A stretch of 64,000 nt of DNA from contig NZ_JAGGPA010000011.1 of the NCBI RefSeq assembly GCF_018614035.1, positions 1 to 64,000 of the forward strand, written 5' to 3'. The position numbers and the translations under genes were made by a program. The notes below the pieces were generated by a model that was not told the DNA's origin, searched no databases, and was given only the letters and a program-made list of their open reading frames with translations. The first letter of the stretch is position 1. Every line of letters starts with the position of its first letter. This stretch comes from Streptomyces sp. ISL-96 (GTDB taxonomy: Bacteria > Actinomycetota > Actinomycetes > Streptomycetales > Streptomycetaceae). This document shows positions 42,450-51,294 of the stretch, one piece after another.

Positions 42450-45332
42450 ATGCGTACGAGCGAGGAGATCTACCACCAGGTCCTGTGGGACCCGCGGTTC
42501 GACCCGGCCCGGTTCGTGCTGGGGATCAGCCGGCGCGGGGCCGCACCCGAACGGATGGCGCTGCCCTCCTTCGTACCGGGCGGTGACATCCCGTGGCACC
42601 GGGTGGTGTTCGTAGAAGCGGACGGCGAGGTGGTCTGGGACCGGGCAACCGGTGTGGACCGGATCAACGCTTCACAGGCCGGCCGGGCCAGGTATCCGCG
42701 TCGCCTGTTGGGGCCGTTCTTCACGGCCCGAACGCCCTACGCATGGGACCCGGCAGCAGCCACATGGCGCCCCGCGGACCGCGACCGCGCCGACGACCGC
42801 CCATCGGCGGCAGCGCGGGCCGAGCGGCTGCGCGTACTGACCTGGAACACCCTGTGGGACCGGTACGACAGCCACCGCATCGACACCGCCCGGCGCAGGC
42901 CGCTGCTGCTCGCCGCCCTGGAACACGCCGACGCCGACGTCATCGCGCTGCAAGAGGTCGAGACCCAACTGCTGGCCATGCTGCTGCGGTCGCGCTGGGT
43001 CCGCGACGGCTACACCGTGGCCACCGCCCCCGTTGGCGAGGACGTGGACGAGAGCGGACTGCTGCTGCTCAGCCGACTGCCCGTACACGAGGCGGCGTGG
43101 CACGAGCTCGGCCCGCACAAGGCCGTCGCGGCCATCACCGTCGAGACGGCCGCCGGGCCGCTGGTGCTGGTGACCACCCACCTCTCCAGCGACCACTCCG
43201 TGGACGGCCCGGTCCGGCGGCAGGCCGAACTGGCCCGGCTCGCCGAGGGACTGGCCCCGATCGGCGGCGATGTGATCCTGCTGGGCGACCTCAACGAGCA
43301 GGGGGACGGACCGGCCGGTGTACTGGGCATGAGCGACGCCTGGACCCAGGTGCATGGCCCCGGTGACGCGCCGCCAACCTTCGACCCGCGCGTGAACCCA
43401 CTGGCCGCGGTCTCCTCACTGTCCGGCCGGGCGGCCCGGCTGGACCGGGTACTCCTGCGGGAGGGGGGAACGCTGCGGCCGGCCCGGGCGGTCCTGCGGG
43501 GCGTGTCGCCGAGCGAGGAGGGCCAGTTCGTGTCCGACCACTACGGGGTGGAGGTGGACTTGACCGTAGGCGCCGACCCAGACCTCCCGGGCGTCTTCGA
43601 CGTTACGCCGACGCCTCGCACAGCGGTGGCATGGATGCCCTCGCCGGAGCTCTGGCCCCCCATCCAGGACATCCGCCAGGAACACGACCCGCAAGTCCGC
43701 CGCTGGCCACCCCATGTGAACCTGCTCTTCGGTTTCGTGCCGGAGTCCGACTTCGAGCAGGCCGCCCCGCTGCTCTGCGCCGCAGCGGCCGAGACCGCCC
43801 CTTTCACCGCCCGCCTGGCAGGAGTACGCGCCTTCACGCACCGGGACTACTCCACCGTCTGGCTCGACCCGGCGGCGGCCGGCGCGGCGCCCTGGAGGGA
43901 GTTGCAGCGCGCGCTGGAGGAGCGGTTCCCGCGTTGCCGTGGGCGAGCCCGCCACTTCACTCCGCATCTGTCCCTAGGACGCACCCGCGAGCCACGTCGG
44001 CTCACGACCGAGTGCGCCGCCCGGCTGGGCAGCGTGTCCGCGCACGTCGGCGAGCTCGTCCTGCTCTCCCGCCGGGGCAGTGAGCCAATGCGGCCACGGG
44101 CGTCGATCGCTCTGGGAACGGGCGAGGTGCGGTGGCTGTCCGAACCCCACACGGAGGAACTGGCGGCAGAGGCCGCCGGTCCGAGGGCAGCAGAGCAGGT
44201 CGCGCGGCGCGTGGGTGAGGCACTGGCCGAAGGAGTCGTGTACGTCACCGGATCGCGGCGCATGGGCTGTGCCCTCGCCGGCGCGGACCTGAACCTGGTG
44301 GCGGCGTTGCCGGGCGCCGTCGACCTGGGGGACATCCGGGCGCGGGTGGTCGCGGCGCTGCCCGGCGCCACCCGGGTACAGCAAGTTCCGGGTGCGGGAG
44401 TGCAAGGCCTGCGGCTGCGCGTCGCCGGCCTGGACGTCGACCTGGTGGTCGTCGCCACCGGAAGCATCGCCCCCGCCGAGGCGGTGGCCCGCCGCACCGA
44501 GCTCGGTGACGCGGCCGCGATCGCCCTGAGCGCCGTCAGCGACGCCGAGGCGGTACTCGCCGCGGCCCGCGACAACCTCGCCGCATTCGCCCGGCTGGCC
44601 AGGGAGGTGAAGGCATGGGCACGGGCACGCGGCCTGGACTCGGCCCCCTTCGGCGGGCTGCCGGGGCTGGCCTGGACCGTACTGGCGGCGCGAACGGCCC
44701 GAGAAGCGGGAAACCTTCCCGCCGCCGATCTGCTCCGGCGCTTCTTCTCCACATGGGCCGCCTGGGACTGGCGCGAACCGGTGAGTCTGACTCCCAGCAC
44801 CACCCCACCCGCGCGACCTGGGCAACCCGTGTCGATCACGACACCGACCGCGCCCGTCCGGCTGTGCACCGAACAAGTCGGCGCCGGGGGACGAGACCTG
44901 CTGGCCCAGGAGCTCTACCAGGCTTGGGAGACCCTGGAGTCAGCGGCCCGGACGGGCAGCGACGCCTGGCCCGAACTCCTCTCGCCACCGCCTCTCCACC
45001 GGCGCCACGCGGCCTGGGCGGTTGTGACCGTACGCGCGACAAAGGGGGACGAGACCTCCGAGGACACGGGAGACTTGGAGGTCGCCCTGGGACGCTTCCG
45101 GGCCCGCCTCACCGCACTGCTCACCACTCTCGGACAGGCCGGGTCGCCGGACGCTCACGCCTGGCCCCGTCCCTTCGAGACCACACCGGGCTCGGTCCGC
45201 TACGCGATCGGTCTCGGCCGCACCCCACCGGACGCCTCCCAACTCGCCGACCTGGCCGCCGGATGGCTCAAGGGCCTGCCGGGGGCCGAGATCGAGTGGG
45301 CGGAAGGCGGCGCCGTACCTACGCTCCGATGA
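42450..45332 (+). CDS. Four-domain RNA-repair-like protein (MJ1316 - EEP - 2H - nucleotidyltransferase)
   Basis: A 960-residue protein. Residues 1-75 ([39 protein letters not shown]) are an MJ1316/DUF504 domain, proposed to recognise cyclic-phosphate RNA ends. Residues 125-375 are an endonuclease/exonuclease/phosphatase domain ([32 protein letters not shown]). Residues 395-555 form a 2H phosphoesterase with HVNLLFGF and HLSLGRT, the two H-x-S/N motifs. From 585 on is a nucleotidyltransferase of the poly(A)-polymerase type ([29 protein letters not shown]), in which the usual second Asp of D-x-D is Asn. Together they could open cyclic phosphates, remove phosphates and extend or tag RNA ends. 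ATG 42450 has GGAGG four bases upstream. No operon partner. Confidence 0.85.
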   Translation: MRTSEEIYHQVLWDPRFDPARFVLGISRRGAAPERMALPSFVPGGDIPWHRVVFVEADGEVVWDRATGVDRINASQAGRARYPRRLLGPFFTARTPYAWDPAAATWRPADRDRADDRPSAAARAERLRVLTWNTLWDRYDSHRIDTARRRPLLLAALEHADADVIALQEVETQLLAMLLRSRWVRDGYTVATAPVGEDVDESGLLLLSRLPVHEAAWHELGPHKAVAAITVETAAGPLVLVTTHLSSDHSVDGPVRRQAELARLAEGLAPIGGDVILLGDLNEQGDGPAGVLGMSDAWTQVHGPGDAPPTFDPRVNPLAAVSSLSGRAARLDRVLLREGGTLRPARAVLRGVSPSEEGQFVSDHYGVEVDLTVGADPDLPGVFDVTPTPRTAVAWMPSPELWPPIQDIRQEHDPQVRRWPPHVNLLFGFVPESDFEQAAPLLCAAAAETAPFTARLAGVRAFTHRDYSTVWLDPAAAGAAPWRELQRALEERFPRCRGRARHFTPHLSLGRTREPRRLTTECAARLGSVSAHVGELVLLSRRGSEPMRPRASIALGTGEVRWLSEPHTEELAAEAAGPRAAEQVARRVGEALAEGVVYVTGSRRMGCALAGADLNLVAALPGAVDLGDIRARVVAALPGATRVQQVPGAGVQGLRLRVAGLDVDLVVVATGSIAPAEAVARRTELGDAAAIALSAVSDAEAVLAAARDNLAAFARLAREVKAWARARGLDSAPFGGLPGLAWTVLAARTAREAGNLPAADLLRRFFSTWAAWDWREPVSLTPSTTPPARPGQPVSITTPTAPVRLCTEQVGAGGRDLLAQELYQAWETLESAARTGSDAWPELLSPPPLHRRHAAWAVVTVRATKGDETSEDTGDLEVALGRFRARLTALLTTLGQAGSPDAHAWPRPFETTPGSVRYAIGLGRTPPDASQLADLAAGWLKGLPGAEIEWAEGGAVPTLR

Positions 45333-45377
45333 CTCAGGATCGGCGCCCTGAACAGCCCGGCTGGCACAATCTCCCGC

Positions 45378-46112
45378 ATGGGGACTTCCGAATTCATCGA
45401 AACACTCGACCAGCAGGGCAAGTTGATGGCCGCAGCCGCCGAACAGGCGGGCACCGACGCTCCCGTGCCCACCTGCCCCGGCTGGCAGGTGCGGGATCTG
45501 CTGCGGCACACGGGGCTGGTCCACCGGTGGGCAACTACGTACGTCATAGAGGGCCATACGGAGCGCCGGCCCCTCGGGAGCGAGCCCGACCTGGACGGCG
45601 ACGCGCTGCTCCACTGGTTCCGGGAGGGGCACAGCCGGCTGGTGGCGGCACTGAACACGGCGCCCAAGGACCTGGAGTGCTTCGCCTTCCTGCCCGCGCC
45701 CTCGCCGCTCGCCTTCTGGGCGCGGCGTCAGGCGCACGAGACAGCGATCCACCGCGTGGACGTGGACTCGGCGCTGGGCGCCGGAATGTCGCCGGTGGGA
45801 TCCGAGTTCGCGGCGGACGGCGTCGATGAGCTGCTGCGCGGGTTCCATGCCCGTGACCGCAGCCGGGTGCGCACCGAGGGGCCGCGCGTTCTGCGCGTAC
45901 GGGCGACGGACACGGGCGACGTGTGGACGATGCGCCTCTCCGACGACCCGCCGCGCACGGAGCAGAACGACGAGGGGCCGGCCGACTGCGAGGTGAGCGG
46001 CCCCGCGGAGCAGCTTTACCTTGCCCTCTGGAACCGGCTGCCGCTCTCCTCGCTCACCGTGTCCGGTGACGACGCGCTCGTGCGCCTGTGGCAGGAGAAG
46101 TCGGGCATCTGA
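45378..46112 (+). CDS. Maleylpyruvate isomerase / mycothiol-dependent DinB-like protein
   Basis: A 244-residue protein. The N-terminal DinB-like four-helix domain has VPTCPGWQVRDLLRHTGLVH and the metal-binding RRQAHETAIHRVDVDSAL; together these His residues form the usual metal site. A C-terminal SCP2-like domain follows (LRVRATDTGDVWTMRLSDDP, VSGPAEQLYLALWNRLPLSS). The family includes mycothiol-dependent maleylpyruvate isomerase, but most Streptomyces members have no known substrate. ATG 45378 follows the RNA-repair-like gene by 45 bases in the same direction, so the two may share a transcript. Confidence 0.88.
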   Translation: MGTSEFIETLDQQGKLMAAAAEQAGTDAPVPTCPGWQVRDLLRHTGLVHRWATTYVIEGHTERRPLGSEPDLDGDALLHWFREGHSRLVAALNTAPKDLECFAFLPAPSPLAFWARRQAHETAIHRVDVDSALGAGMSPVGSEFAADGVDELLRGFHARDRSRVRTEGPRVLRVRATDTGDVWTMRLSDDPPRTEQNDEGPADCEVSGPAEQLYLALWNRLPLSSLTVSGDDALVRLWQEKSGI

Positions 46113-46236
46113 TCCTGCCCGCCCGCCACTACCCGGTCCGGTCCGCCGGCATCCGACCCCGCGCCCGGGGCGGCGGAGGCCGCACCGGAGCGGGTCGGCG
46201 CGCGGGATGACCGGCGGGGGCTGGGGTCTGGGCGCC

Positions 46237-46330
46237 GACCGCTGCGCGGGGCCTCTCCCCAACCCGCCCCTTCCCGAACTGGGGCGCTGCCCCAGACCCC
46301 GCTCCTCAAACGCCGGAGGGGCTGGATGGC
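46237..46330. repeat. Streptomyces-type intergenic repeat
   Basis: The stretch with CTGGGGCGCTGCCCCAGACC and then GCTCCTCAAACGCCGGAGGG is a sequence found many times between genes in Streptomyces chromosomes; it contains two small inverted repeats (CTGGGGC/GCCCCAG) and the CCTC...GAGG hairpin. Here it lies between two converging genes, where it could act as a terminator. Its multiplicity could be counted only with the whole genome. Confidence 0.65.
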
Positions 46331-46345
46331 GTGCGGCCGGCGTGG

Positions 46346-47092
46346 TCAGGAGCCGTCGCTGCTGCCGGGCGCGGCGAAGGGGACCCCACCCGCGGCCCGA
46401 CCGCCGATCAGGCCCACGGTGTGGGCCAGGTTCTCGGCGGAGTACGCGAAGAACGTGTCGCGGTCCTCGACGATCCGGTTGAACTGGCCGAAGAGCTCGA
46501 AGGAGATCAGGCCGAAGAGCTGTGACCAGGCGGCGACCAGGGCGGCGACGACCGGCGGGGGGAGGTCCGGGGCGACGTCCGCGGTGATTCGCCGGGCCTC
46601 GGGGCCCAGGGCGGCGGCGAGGGGCGGTACGGCGAGGCCGTTGTCCTGGTGGGCGGCGCGTACGACGGAGATGAGGCTCTGGCCAACGCGGGAGGCGGGG
46701 CCGACGGTGGTCATGGGTGCGGTGTAGCCGGGGACGGGCGAGCCGTAGATCAGGGCGTACTCGTGGGGGTGGCCGAGCGCCCAGGTGCGTACGGCCCGGC
46801 AGACCGCGGTCCAGCGGGCGGGGTGGGGGGCGTGGCCGGGCTGCCGGGCGAGGGCGGTCTCGGCGGCGGCGCCCACTGCGTCGTACGCGTCGACGATCAG
46901 CGCGGTCAGGAGCTCGTCGCGGCTGGGGAAGTAGCGGTAGAGCGCGGAGGAGACCATGCCGAGCTCGCGGGCGACGGCGCGCAGGGAGAGCTTTGCGGCA
47001 CCTTCGGCGGCAAGCTGTCTGCGGGCCTCTTCCTTGATGGCCGCTGTCACTTCGATCCGCGCTCGTTCTCTGGCTCCGCGCATGGTGCTCAT
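46346..47092 (-). CDS. TetR family transcriptional regulator
   Basis: A 248-residue regulator from ATG 47092 (ATG 47083 is also possible). The TetR helix-turn-helix is visible: ARRQLAAEGAAKLSLRAVAR then ELGMVSSALYRYFPSRDELL. The C-terminal ligand domain matches the TetR_C_13/WHG-type form (AVCRAVRTWALGHPHEYALI, VVAALVAAWSQLFGLISFEL). It is divergent from the deazaflavin-dependent oxidoreductase gene; two palindromic operators AGAGCA-n-TGCTCT lie between the two starts, so it most likely represses both genes. Confidence 0.93.
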   Translation of the reverse strand: MSTMRGARERARIEVTAAIKEEARRQLAAEGAAKLSLRAVARELGMVSSALYRYFPSRDELLTALIVDAYDAVGAAAETALARQPGHAPHPARWTAVCRAVRTWALGHPHEYALIYGSPVPGYTAPMTTVGPASRVGQSLISVVRAAHQDNGLAVPPLAAALGPEARRITADVAPDLPPPVVAALVAAWSQLFGLISFELFGQFNRIVEDRDTFFAYSAENLAHTVGLIGGRAAGGVPFAAPGSSDGS

Positions 47093-47134
47093 GGAAGAGC
47101 ATCTTGCCACGCAAGAGAGCACCGACCAATAACG

Positions 47135-47200
47135 AGAGCACTGCTCTTGCTTTGGATCACCGATTACGTGCACACTGCTCTCAAGCGAGAGCAGTGCTCT
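47135..47200. promoter_or_regulatory. Two TetR operators AGAGCA-n-TGCTCT
   Basis: AGAGCACTGCTCT at 47135-47147 and AGAGCAGTGCTCT at 47188-47200 share arms and differ only in the centre. Their centres are 53 bases apart, five helical turns, so two bound dimers would face the same side. A further inverted repeat ACTGCTCTC/GAGAGCAGT (47174-47195) overlaps the second. They sit between the tetR gene and the oxidoreductase gene start at 47221. Confidence 0.8.
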
Positions 47201-47220
47201 CTGAACTGGTGGAGGCAGTC

Positions 47221-47676
47221 ATGTCGCAGTCGCAGCCGTACTACCTCAAGGGCAGTCCCATGGCCATCCGGCTGAACAACGCCGTGGGCTGGCTCGCCCG
47301 CCACGGTTTCAGCCTGCTCGGCTCCGCCGAACTGTCCGTACGCGGCCGCAAGAGCGGCCGGCTCCAGCGCATCCCCGTGAACCCGCACACCCACGACGGC
47401 GCCCAGTACCTGGTCTCCGCGCGCGGCCACTCCCACTGGGTCCGCAACATGCGCGCCGCCGGCCAGGGCGAGCTCAAGGTCGGCCGCAAGGTCCGCGGTT
47501 TCACCGCTGTCGAGATTCCCGACGCCGAGAAGCCGCTGGTGCTCCGCACCTACCTGGAGCGCTGGGGCTGGGAGGTCAACCAGTACTTCAAGGGCGTCAC
47601 CGCCAAGTCCTCCGACGAGGAACTCCTGGCGGCCGCCCCCGACCACCCCGTCTTCCGCATCACCGTCACGTCATGA
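47221..47676 (+). CDS. Nitroreductase/deazaflavin (F420)-dependent family protein
   Basis: A 151-residue split-barrel protein: RLNNAVGWLARHGFSLLGSA, LSVRGRKSGRLQRIPVNPHT (the loop that binds the cofactor phosphate), YLVSARGHSHWVRNMRAAGQ, ELKVGRKVRGFTAVEI. This is the Ddn/F420-dependent quinone reductase family, which uses reduced F420 and is found in F420-producing actinomycetes. Start ATG 47221 has GGTGGAGG five bases upstream. Repression by the divergent TetR protein is expected. Its TGA stop lies inside a hexanucleotide repeat. Confidence 0.9.
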   Translation: MSQSQPYYLKGSPMAIRLNNAVGWLARHGFSLLGSAELSVRGRKSGRLQRIPVNPHTHDGAQYLVSARGHSHWVRNMRAAGQGELKVGRKVRGFTAVEIPDAEKPLVLRTYLERWGWEVNQYFKGVTAKSSDEELLAAAPDHPVFRITVTS

Positions 47677-47713
47677 GCATGAGCATGAGCATGAGCATGA
47701 GCATGAGCATGAG
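47672..47713. repeat. Seven copies of CATGAG
   Basis: Seven perfect tandem copies of the hexamer CATGAG. The first copy includes the TGA stop of the oxidoreductase gene, and the last ends six bases before the stop of the converging reductase gene. Six-base units keep a TGA in frame in every copy, so expansion or loss would not change the protein. Perfect simple repeats of this length are unusual in Streptomyces. Confidence 0.9.
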
Positions 47714-47718
47714 AGAGG

Positions 47719-48933
47719 CTACGGCCGGTCCAGCGCGCTCAGCGCCCGCTGGACGAGCGGGCGCGTACGCACCATCTCCGCCAGCGTCGTCGAGCCGCGC
47801 GTGATCCCGGCGAACATCGTCCAGGCCGGCCGGAATCCGGTTATGGCCGCATGCAGCAGCCCCGGCCGCCGCTCGAACAGCGCGAGCATCCGCCGCCCGA
47901 CACCCATCTCCACGCCGAGCCCCGCCTTGATCGCGAAGGCGTAGTTCAGCGCCTGGCGGCGGGCGTCGACCGCGTCCTGCGCCTCCGCGATCCGCACCGC
48001 CCACTCCCCCGCGAGCCGCCCGGAGCGCAGCGCGAAGGAGATGCCCTCGCGGGTCCACGGCTCCAGCAGTCCCGCCGCGTCCCCGCACACCAGCACCCGG
48101 CCGCGCGACAGCGGCGAGTCGTCACTGCGGCACCGCGTCAGATGCCCCGAGGAAACGTCCGGTTCGAAACCGGCCAGGCCCAGCCGCGCGATGAAGTCCT
48201 CCAGGTACCGCTTGGTGGCCGCGCCGTCGCCGCGCGCCGAGATCACCCCGACCGTAAGCGTCTCGCCCTTGGGGAACACCCAGCCGTAACTGCCGGGGAT
48301 CGGCCCCCAGTCGATGAGCACCCGCCCCGCCCAGTCCTCGGCGACCGTGGCGGGCACCGGAATCTCGGCCTCAAGCCCGAGGTCCACCTGGTCGAGCTTC
48401 ACCCCGACATGCGCCCCGATCCGGCTCGCGCTGCCGTCCGCGCCGACCACCGCACGCGCCAGCACCGTCTCGCCACCCGCCAGGACAACAGCGACCGTGC
48501 GCCGGTCCGGCACAGCCGCGCCGTGCTGCTCGACCCGCGCCACCGTCGCTCCGGTACGGACCACGGCGCCCGCCTTTTCGGCCTCCTGGACCAGCGCGGC
48601 GTCGAACTCCGGCCGGTTGATGAGCCCGAAGAGCATCTGCTTCGAACGGCGCGTCCGCGTCAGCTTCCCGCCCAGCGAGAACGTCACGGCGTGCACACGA
48701 TCCCTGAACGGCAGTTCGAAACCGGGCGGCAGCGCGTCGCGCGAAGGCCCGATGATGCCGCCGCCACACGTCTTGTAACGGGGCAGCTCCGCCTTCTCCA
48801 GGAGGAGTACGCGCCGTCCCGCGACCGCGGCGGCGTACGCCGCCGACGACCCGGCCGGACCCGCACCGACCACGACCACGTCCCACACCGGCTCTTCGTG
48901 CTCACGTCCGGCGTCTGCGTTCTCGCTGCTCAC
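47719..48933 (-). CDS. Geranylgeranyl reductase family flavoprotein
   Basis: A 404-residue FAD enzyme. The N-terminal dinucleotide site is VVVVGAGPAGSSAAYAAAVA, followed by the family-specific YKTCGGGIIGPSRDALPP, the AVVGADGSASRIGAH region and the second FAD motif VLVCGDAAGLLEPWTREGIS. Such enzymes saturate isoprenoid chains of menaquinone or lipids; in actinomycetes they are thought to act on menaquinone (MenJ-type) or on geranylgeranyl lipids. GTG 48933 gives VSSENADAGREHEEPVWDVV. The 162-base gap to the divergent dipeptidase gene holds both promoters. Confidence 0.9.
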   Translation of the reverse strand: MSSENADAGREHEEPVWDVVVVGAGPAGSSAAYAAAVAGRRVLLLEKAELPRYKTCGGGIIGPSRDALPPGFELPFRDRVHAVTFSLGGKLTRTRRSKQMLFGLINRPEFDAALVQEAEKAGAVVRTGATVARVEQHGAAVPDRRTVAVVLAGGETVLARAVVGADGSASRIGAHVGVKLDQVDLGLEAEIPVPATVAEDWAGRVLIDWGPIPGSYGWVFPKGETLTVGVISARGDGAATKRYLEDFIARLGLAGFEPDVSSGHLTRCRSDDSPLSRGRVLVCGDAAGLLEPWTREGISFALRSGRLAGEWAVRIAEAQDAVDARRQALNYAFAIKAGLGVEMGVGRRMLALFERRPGLLHAAITGFRPAWTMFAGITRGSTTLAEMVRTRPLVQRALSALDRP

Positions 48934-49095
48934 GATGTGCTTCTGCTCCTGATCGGCCCGGTGATCCGTACTGCTGACGCATCCTACGGCGCGGGAGCCG
49001 CCGATCTCTCTGTGGGAGGATCGGGCGGCGCTTGTCGGCCACCCCGTACGAACACATACACGCACAACAACGTCGCACTCACGAGGAGCGTGCCC

Positions 49096-50460
49096 ATGAC
49101 CGCGAATCCGATCGCCGAGACCATCGCCTCGCTGATGCCCCGCGCGAAGACGGAGCTCGCCGAGCTGGTGGCTTTCGAGTCGGTGGCGGATCCCGCTCAG
49201 TTCCCGAAGAGCGAGTGCGAGGCAGCAGCGGTCTGGTGCGCCGACACGCTGCGCACGGAGGGCTTCCAGGACGTCGCGCTGCTCGACACCCCCGACGGCA
49301 CCCAGTCGGTGTACGGCTTCCTGCCGGGCCCGGCGGGCGCTCCGACCGTTCTGCTGTACGCGCACTACGACGTTCAGCCCCCGCTGGACGAGTCGGCCTG
49401 GGTCTCCCCGCCGTTCGAGCTGACCGAACGCAACGGCCGCTGGTACGGGCGCGGCGCCGCCGACTGCAAGGGCGGCTTCATCATGCACCTGCTCGCGCTG
49501 CGCGCCCTGAAGGCGAACGGCGGCGTCCCCGTCTCGGTGAAGATGATCGCGGAGGGCTCGGAGGAGCAGGGCACGGGTGGCCTGGAGGCGTACGCCGAGG
49601 CACACCCCGACCTCCTCGCCGCCGACACGATCGTCATCGGCGACACCGGCAACTTCCGCGTCGGCCTGCCGACGGTCACCACAGCGCTGCGCGGCATGAC
49701 CATGCTGCGCGTGAGCATCGACACCCTCGAAGGCAACCTGCACTCCGGCCAGTTCGGCGGGGCCGCGCCCGACGCGCTCGCCGCGCTCATCCAGGTACTG
49801 GCCTCGCTGCGCGCCGAAGACGGTTCGACGACCGTGGACGGGCTGACCGCGGACTCCTCGTGGGACGGTCTGGAGTACCCCGAGGAGGAGTTCCGCAAGG
49901 ACGCGCGCGTCCTCGACGGTGTCGGCCTGATGGGCCACGGTACGGTCGCCGACCGCATCTGGGCCCGCCCCGCCGTCACCGTCATCGGCATCGACTGCCC
50001 GCCGGTGGTCGGCGCGACGCCGTCCCTCCAGGCGAGCGCGCGGGCGCAGATCAGCCTGCGGGTGCCGCCGGGTCAGGACGCCGCCGAGGCGACGAAGCTG
50101 CTGACGGCGCACCTCGAAGCGCACACGCCGTGGGGCGCGCGGGTTTCGGTGGAACAGGTGGGCCAGGGCCAGCCGTTCAAGGCGGACGTGAGCAGCCCTG
50201 CGTACACCTCGATGGCGGAGGCGATGCGCGTGGCGTACCCGGGCGAGGAGATGCAGACGTCCGGCATGGGCGGTTCGATCCCGCTGTGCAACACGCTCGC
50301 CTCGCTCTATCCGAAGGCCGAGATCCTGCTCATCGGGCTGAGCGAGCCCGAGGCGCAGATCCACGCGGTGAACGAGAGCGTGTCACCCGCAGAGCTGGAG
50401 CGGCTGTCCGTCGCAGAAGCGCTGTTCCTCGTCAACTACGCCCGTTCGAAGCAGGGTTAA
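49096..50460 (+). CDS. M20 family dipeptidase
   Basis: A 454-residue zinc peptidase. Metal ligands and catalytic residues are visible in order: LLYAHYDVQPPLDESAW (His-x-Asp), YGRGAADCKGGFI (bridging Asp), AEGSEEQGTGGLE (general-base Glu-Glu), VIGDTGNF (Asp) and EPEAQIHAVNES (last His). The middle lid domain has GNLHSGQFGGAAPDALAALI. M20 dipeptidases of this length are like PepV/carnosinase-type enzymes and cut dipeptides in the cytosol. ATG 49096 has GAGGAG seven bases upstream. Confidence 0.94.
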   Translation: MTANPIAETIASLMPRAKTELAELVAFESVADPAQFPKSECEAAAVWCADTLRTEGFQDVALLDTPDGTQSVYGFLPGPAGAPTVLLYAHYDVQPPLDESAWVSPPFELTERNGRWYGRGAADCKGGFIMHLLALRALKANGGVPVSVKMIAEGSEEQGTGGLEAYAEAHPDLLAADTIVIGDTGNFRVGLPTVTTALRGMTMLRVSIDTLEGNLHSGQFGGAAPDALAALIQVLASLRAEDGSTTVDGLTADSSWDGLEYPEEEFRKDARVLDGVGLMGHGTVADRIWARPAVTVIGIDCPPVVGATPSLQASARAQISLRVPPGQDAAEATKLLTAHLEAHTPWGARVSVEQVGQGQPFKADVSSPAYTSMAEAMRVAYPGEEMQTSGMGGSIPLCNTLASLYPKAEILLIGLSEPEAQIHAVNESVSPAELERLSVAEALFLVNYARSKQG

Positions 50461-50529
50461 GCGCTCAGCTGAGATCGCCGACAGCGTAGATCCGTGCGGC
50501 GGGCGGCCGGTCCGCCGTACGTTCGCCGC

Positions 50530-51294
50530 ATGGATCTCGACGTGCTCGACGTAATCCCCGGCCGCCTGCACATGTTCCGCTTCCCCATCGGCCAGGCGTA
50601 TCTCTGGCGCGACGGCGAGGAGCTGACGCTGATCGACGCGGGCAACAAGGACGCGGCGGCCGGTATCGAAGAGGCGATACGGAGCCGGGGCCTGCGCCCG
50701 GAGAACATCCGCCGGATCGTCCTCACCCACTGCCACCGCGACCACGTCGGCGCAGCCCAGGAACTCGCCGACCGGCACGGCGCCGAGATCGTGGCGCACC
50801 GGCTCGACGCCCCGGTGATCCGCGGCGAGCAGCCGGTGCCCGAGCCGGTGCTGCTGGACTGGGAGCGTCCGCTGTACGCCCACGGGCTGACCGTGCCGCC
50901 GGCCCCGCCCACCCGGGTGGACCGGGAGGCCGAGGACGGCGACCTGCTGGGCTTCGGCGACGGCGCGCGGGCCGTCCACTCCCCCGGCCATACGGACGGC
51001 AGCATCGCCGTCCATCTCCCGCACCATGGTGTGCTGTTCACGGGCGACTGCGTCGCCGGCGTCGGTCAGGTCATGCTCGGCGTGTTCAACACCGACCGCG
51101 AGCGCGCCCTGGAGTCGTTCCGCCGGCTGGCGGCGCTCGCCCCCGCCACCGCCTGCTTCGGCCACGGCGACCCGCTGACGGACGACGCGGCGGAGATTCT
51201 GCGGGCATCGGCCGACCGGGCATCGGCCGACCAGCCATCGGCCCACCAGGCATCAGCCGACCGGGACTCCGGCCTCCAGATTGAGCACGGCTGA
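50530..51294 (+). CDS. MBL fold metallo-hydrolase
   Basis: A 254-residue metallo-beta-lactamase-fold protein. The signature LTHCHRDHVGAAQELADRHG gives the H-x-H-x-DH motif (HCHRDH), with more ligands in HSPGHTDGSIAVHLP, FTGDCVAG and FGHGDPLTDD. This is a typical hydrolase core of about 215 residues, perhaps a glyoxalase II-like or lactonase-like enzyme. The last 40 residues are repeats of ASAD (see repeat at 51205), which add no fold. The 3' end overlaps the converging gene by 42 bases. ATG 50530 follows the dipeptidase by 69 bases. Confidence 0.92.
   Translation: MDLDVLDVIPGRLHMFRFPIGQAYLWRDGEELTLIDAGNKDAAAGIEEAIRSRGLRPENIRRIVLTHCHRDHVGAAQELADRHGAEIVAHRLDAPVIRGEQPVPEPVLLDWERPLYAHGLTVPPAPPTRVDREAEDGDLLGFGDGARAVHSPGHTDGSIAVHLPHHGVLFTGDCVAGVGQVMLGVFNTDRERALESFRRLAALAPATACFGHGDPLTDDAAEILRASADRASADQPSAHQASADRDSGLQIEHG
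51205..51264. repeat. Four 15-base tandem repeats in the MBL gene
   Basis: Four copies of a 15-base unit close to GCATCGGCCGACCGG, with one or two changes each. They encode four five-residue units (RASAD, RASAD, QPSAH, QASAD) in the C-terminal tail of the MBL protein and overlap the end of the converging kinase-Nudix gene. Confidence 0.85.
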
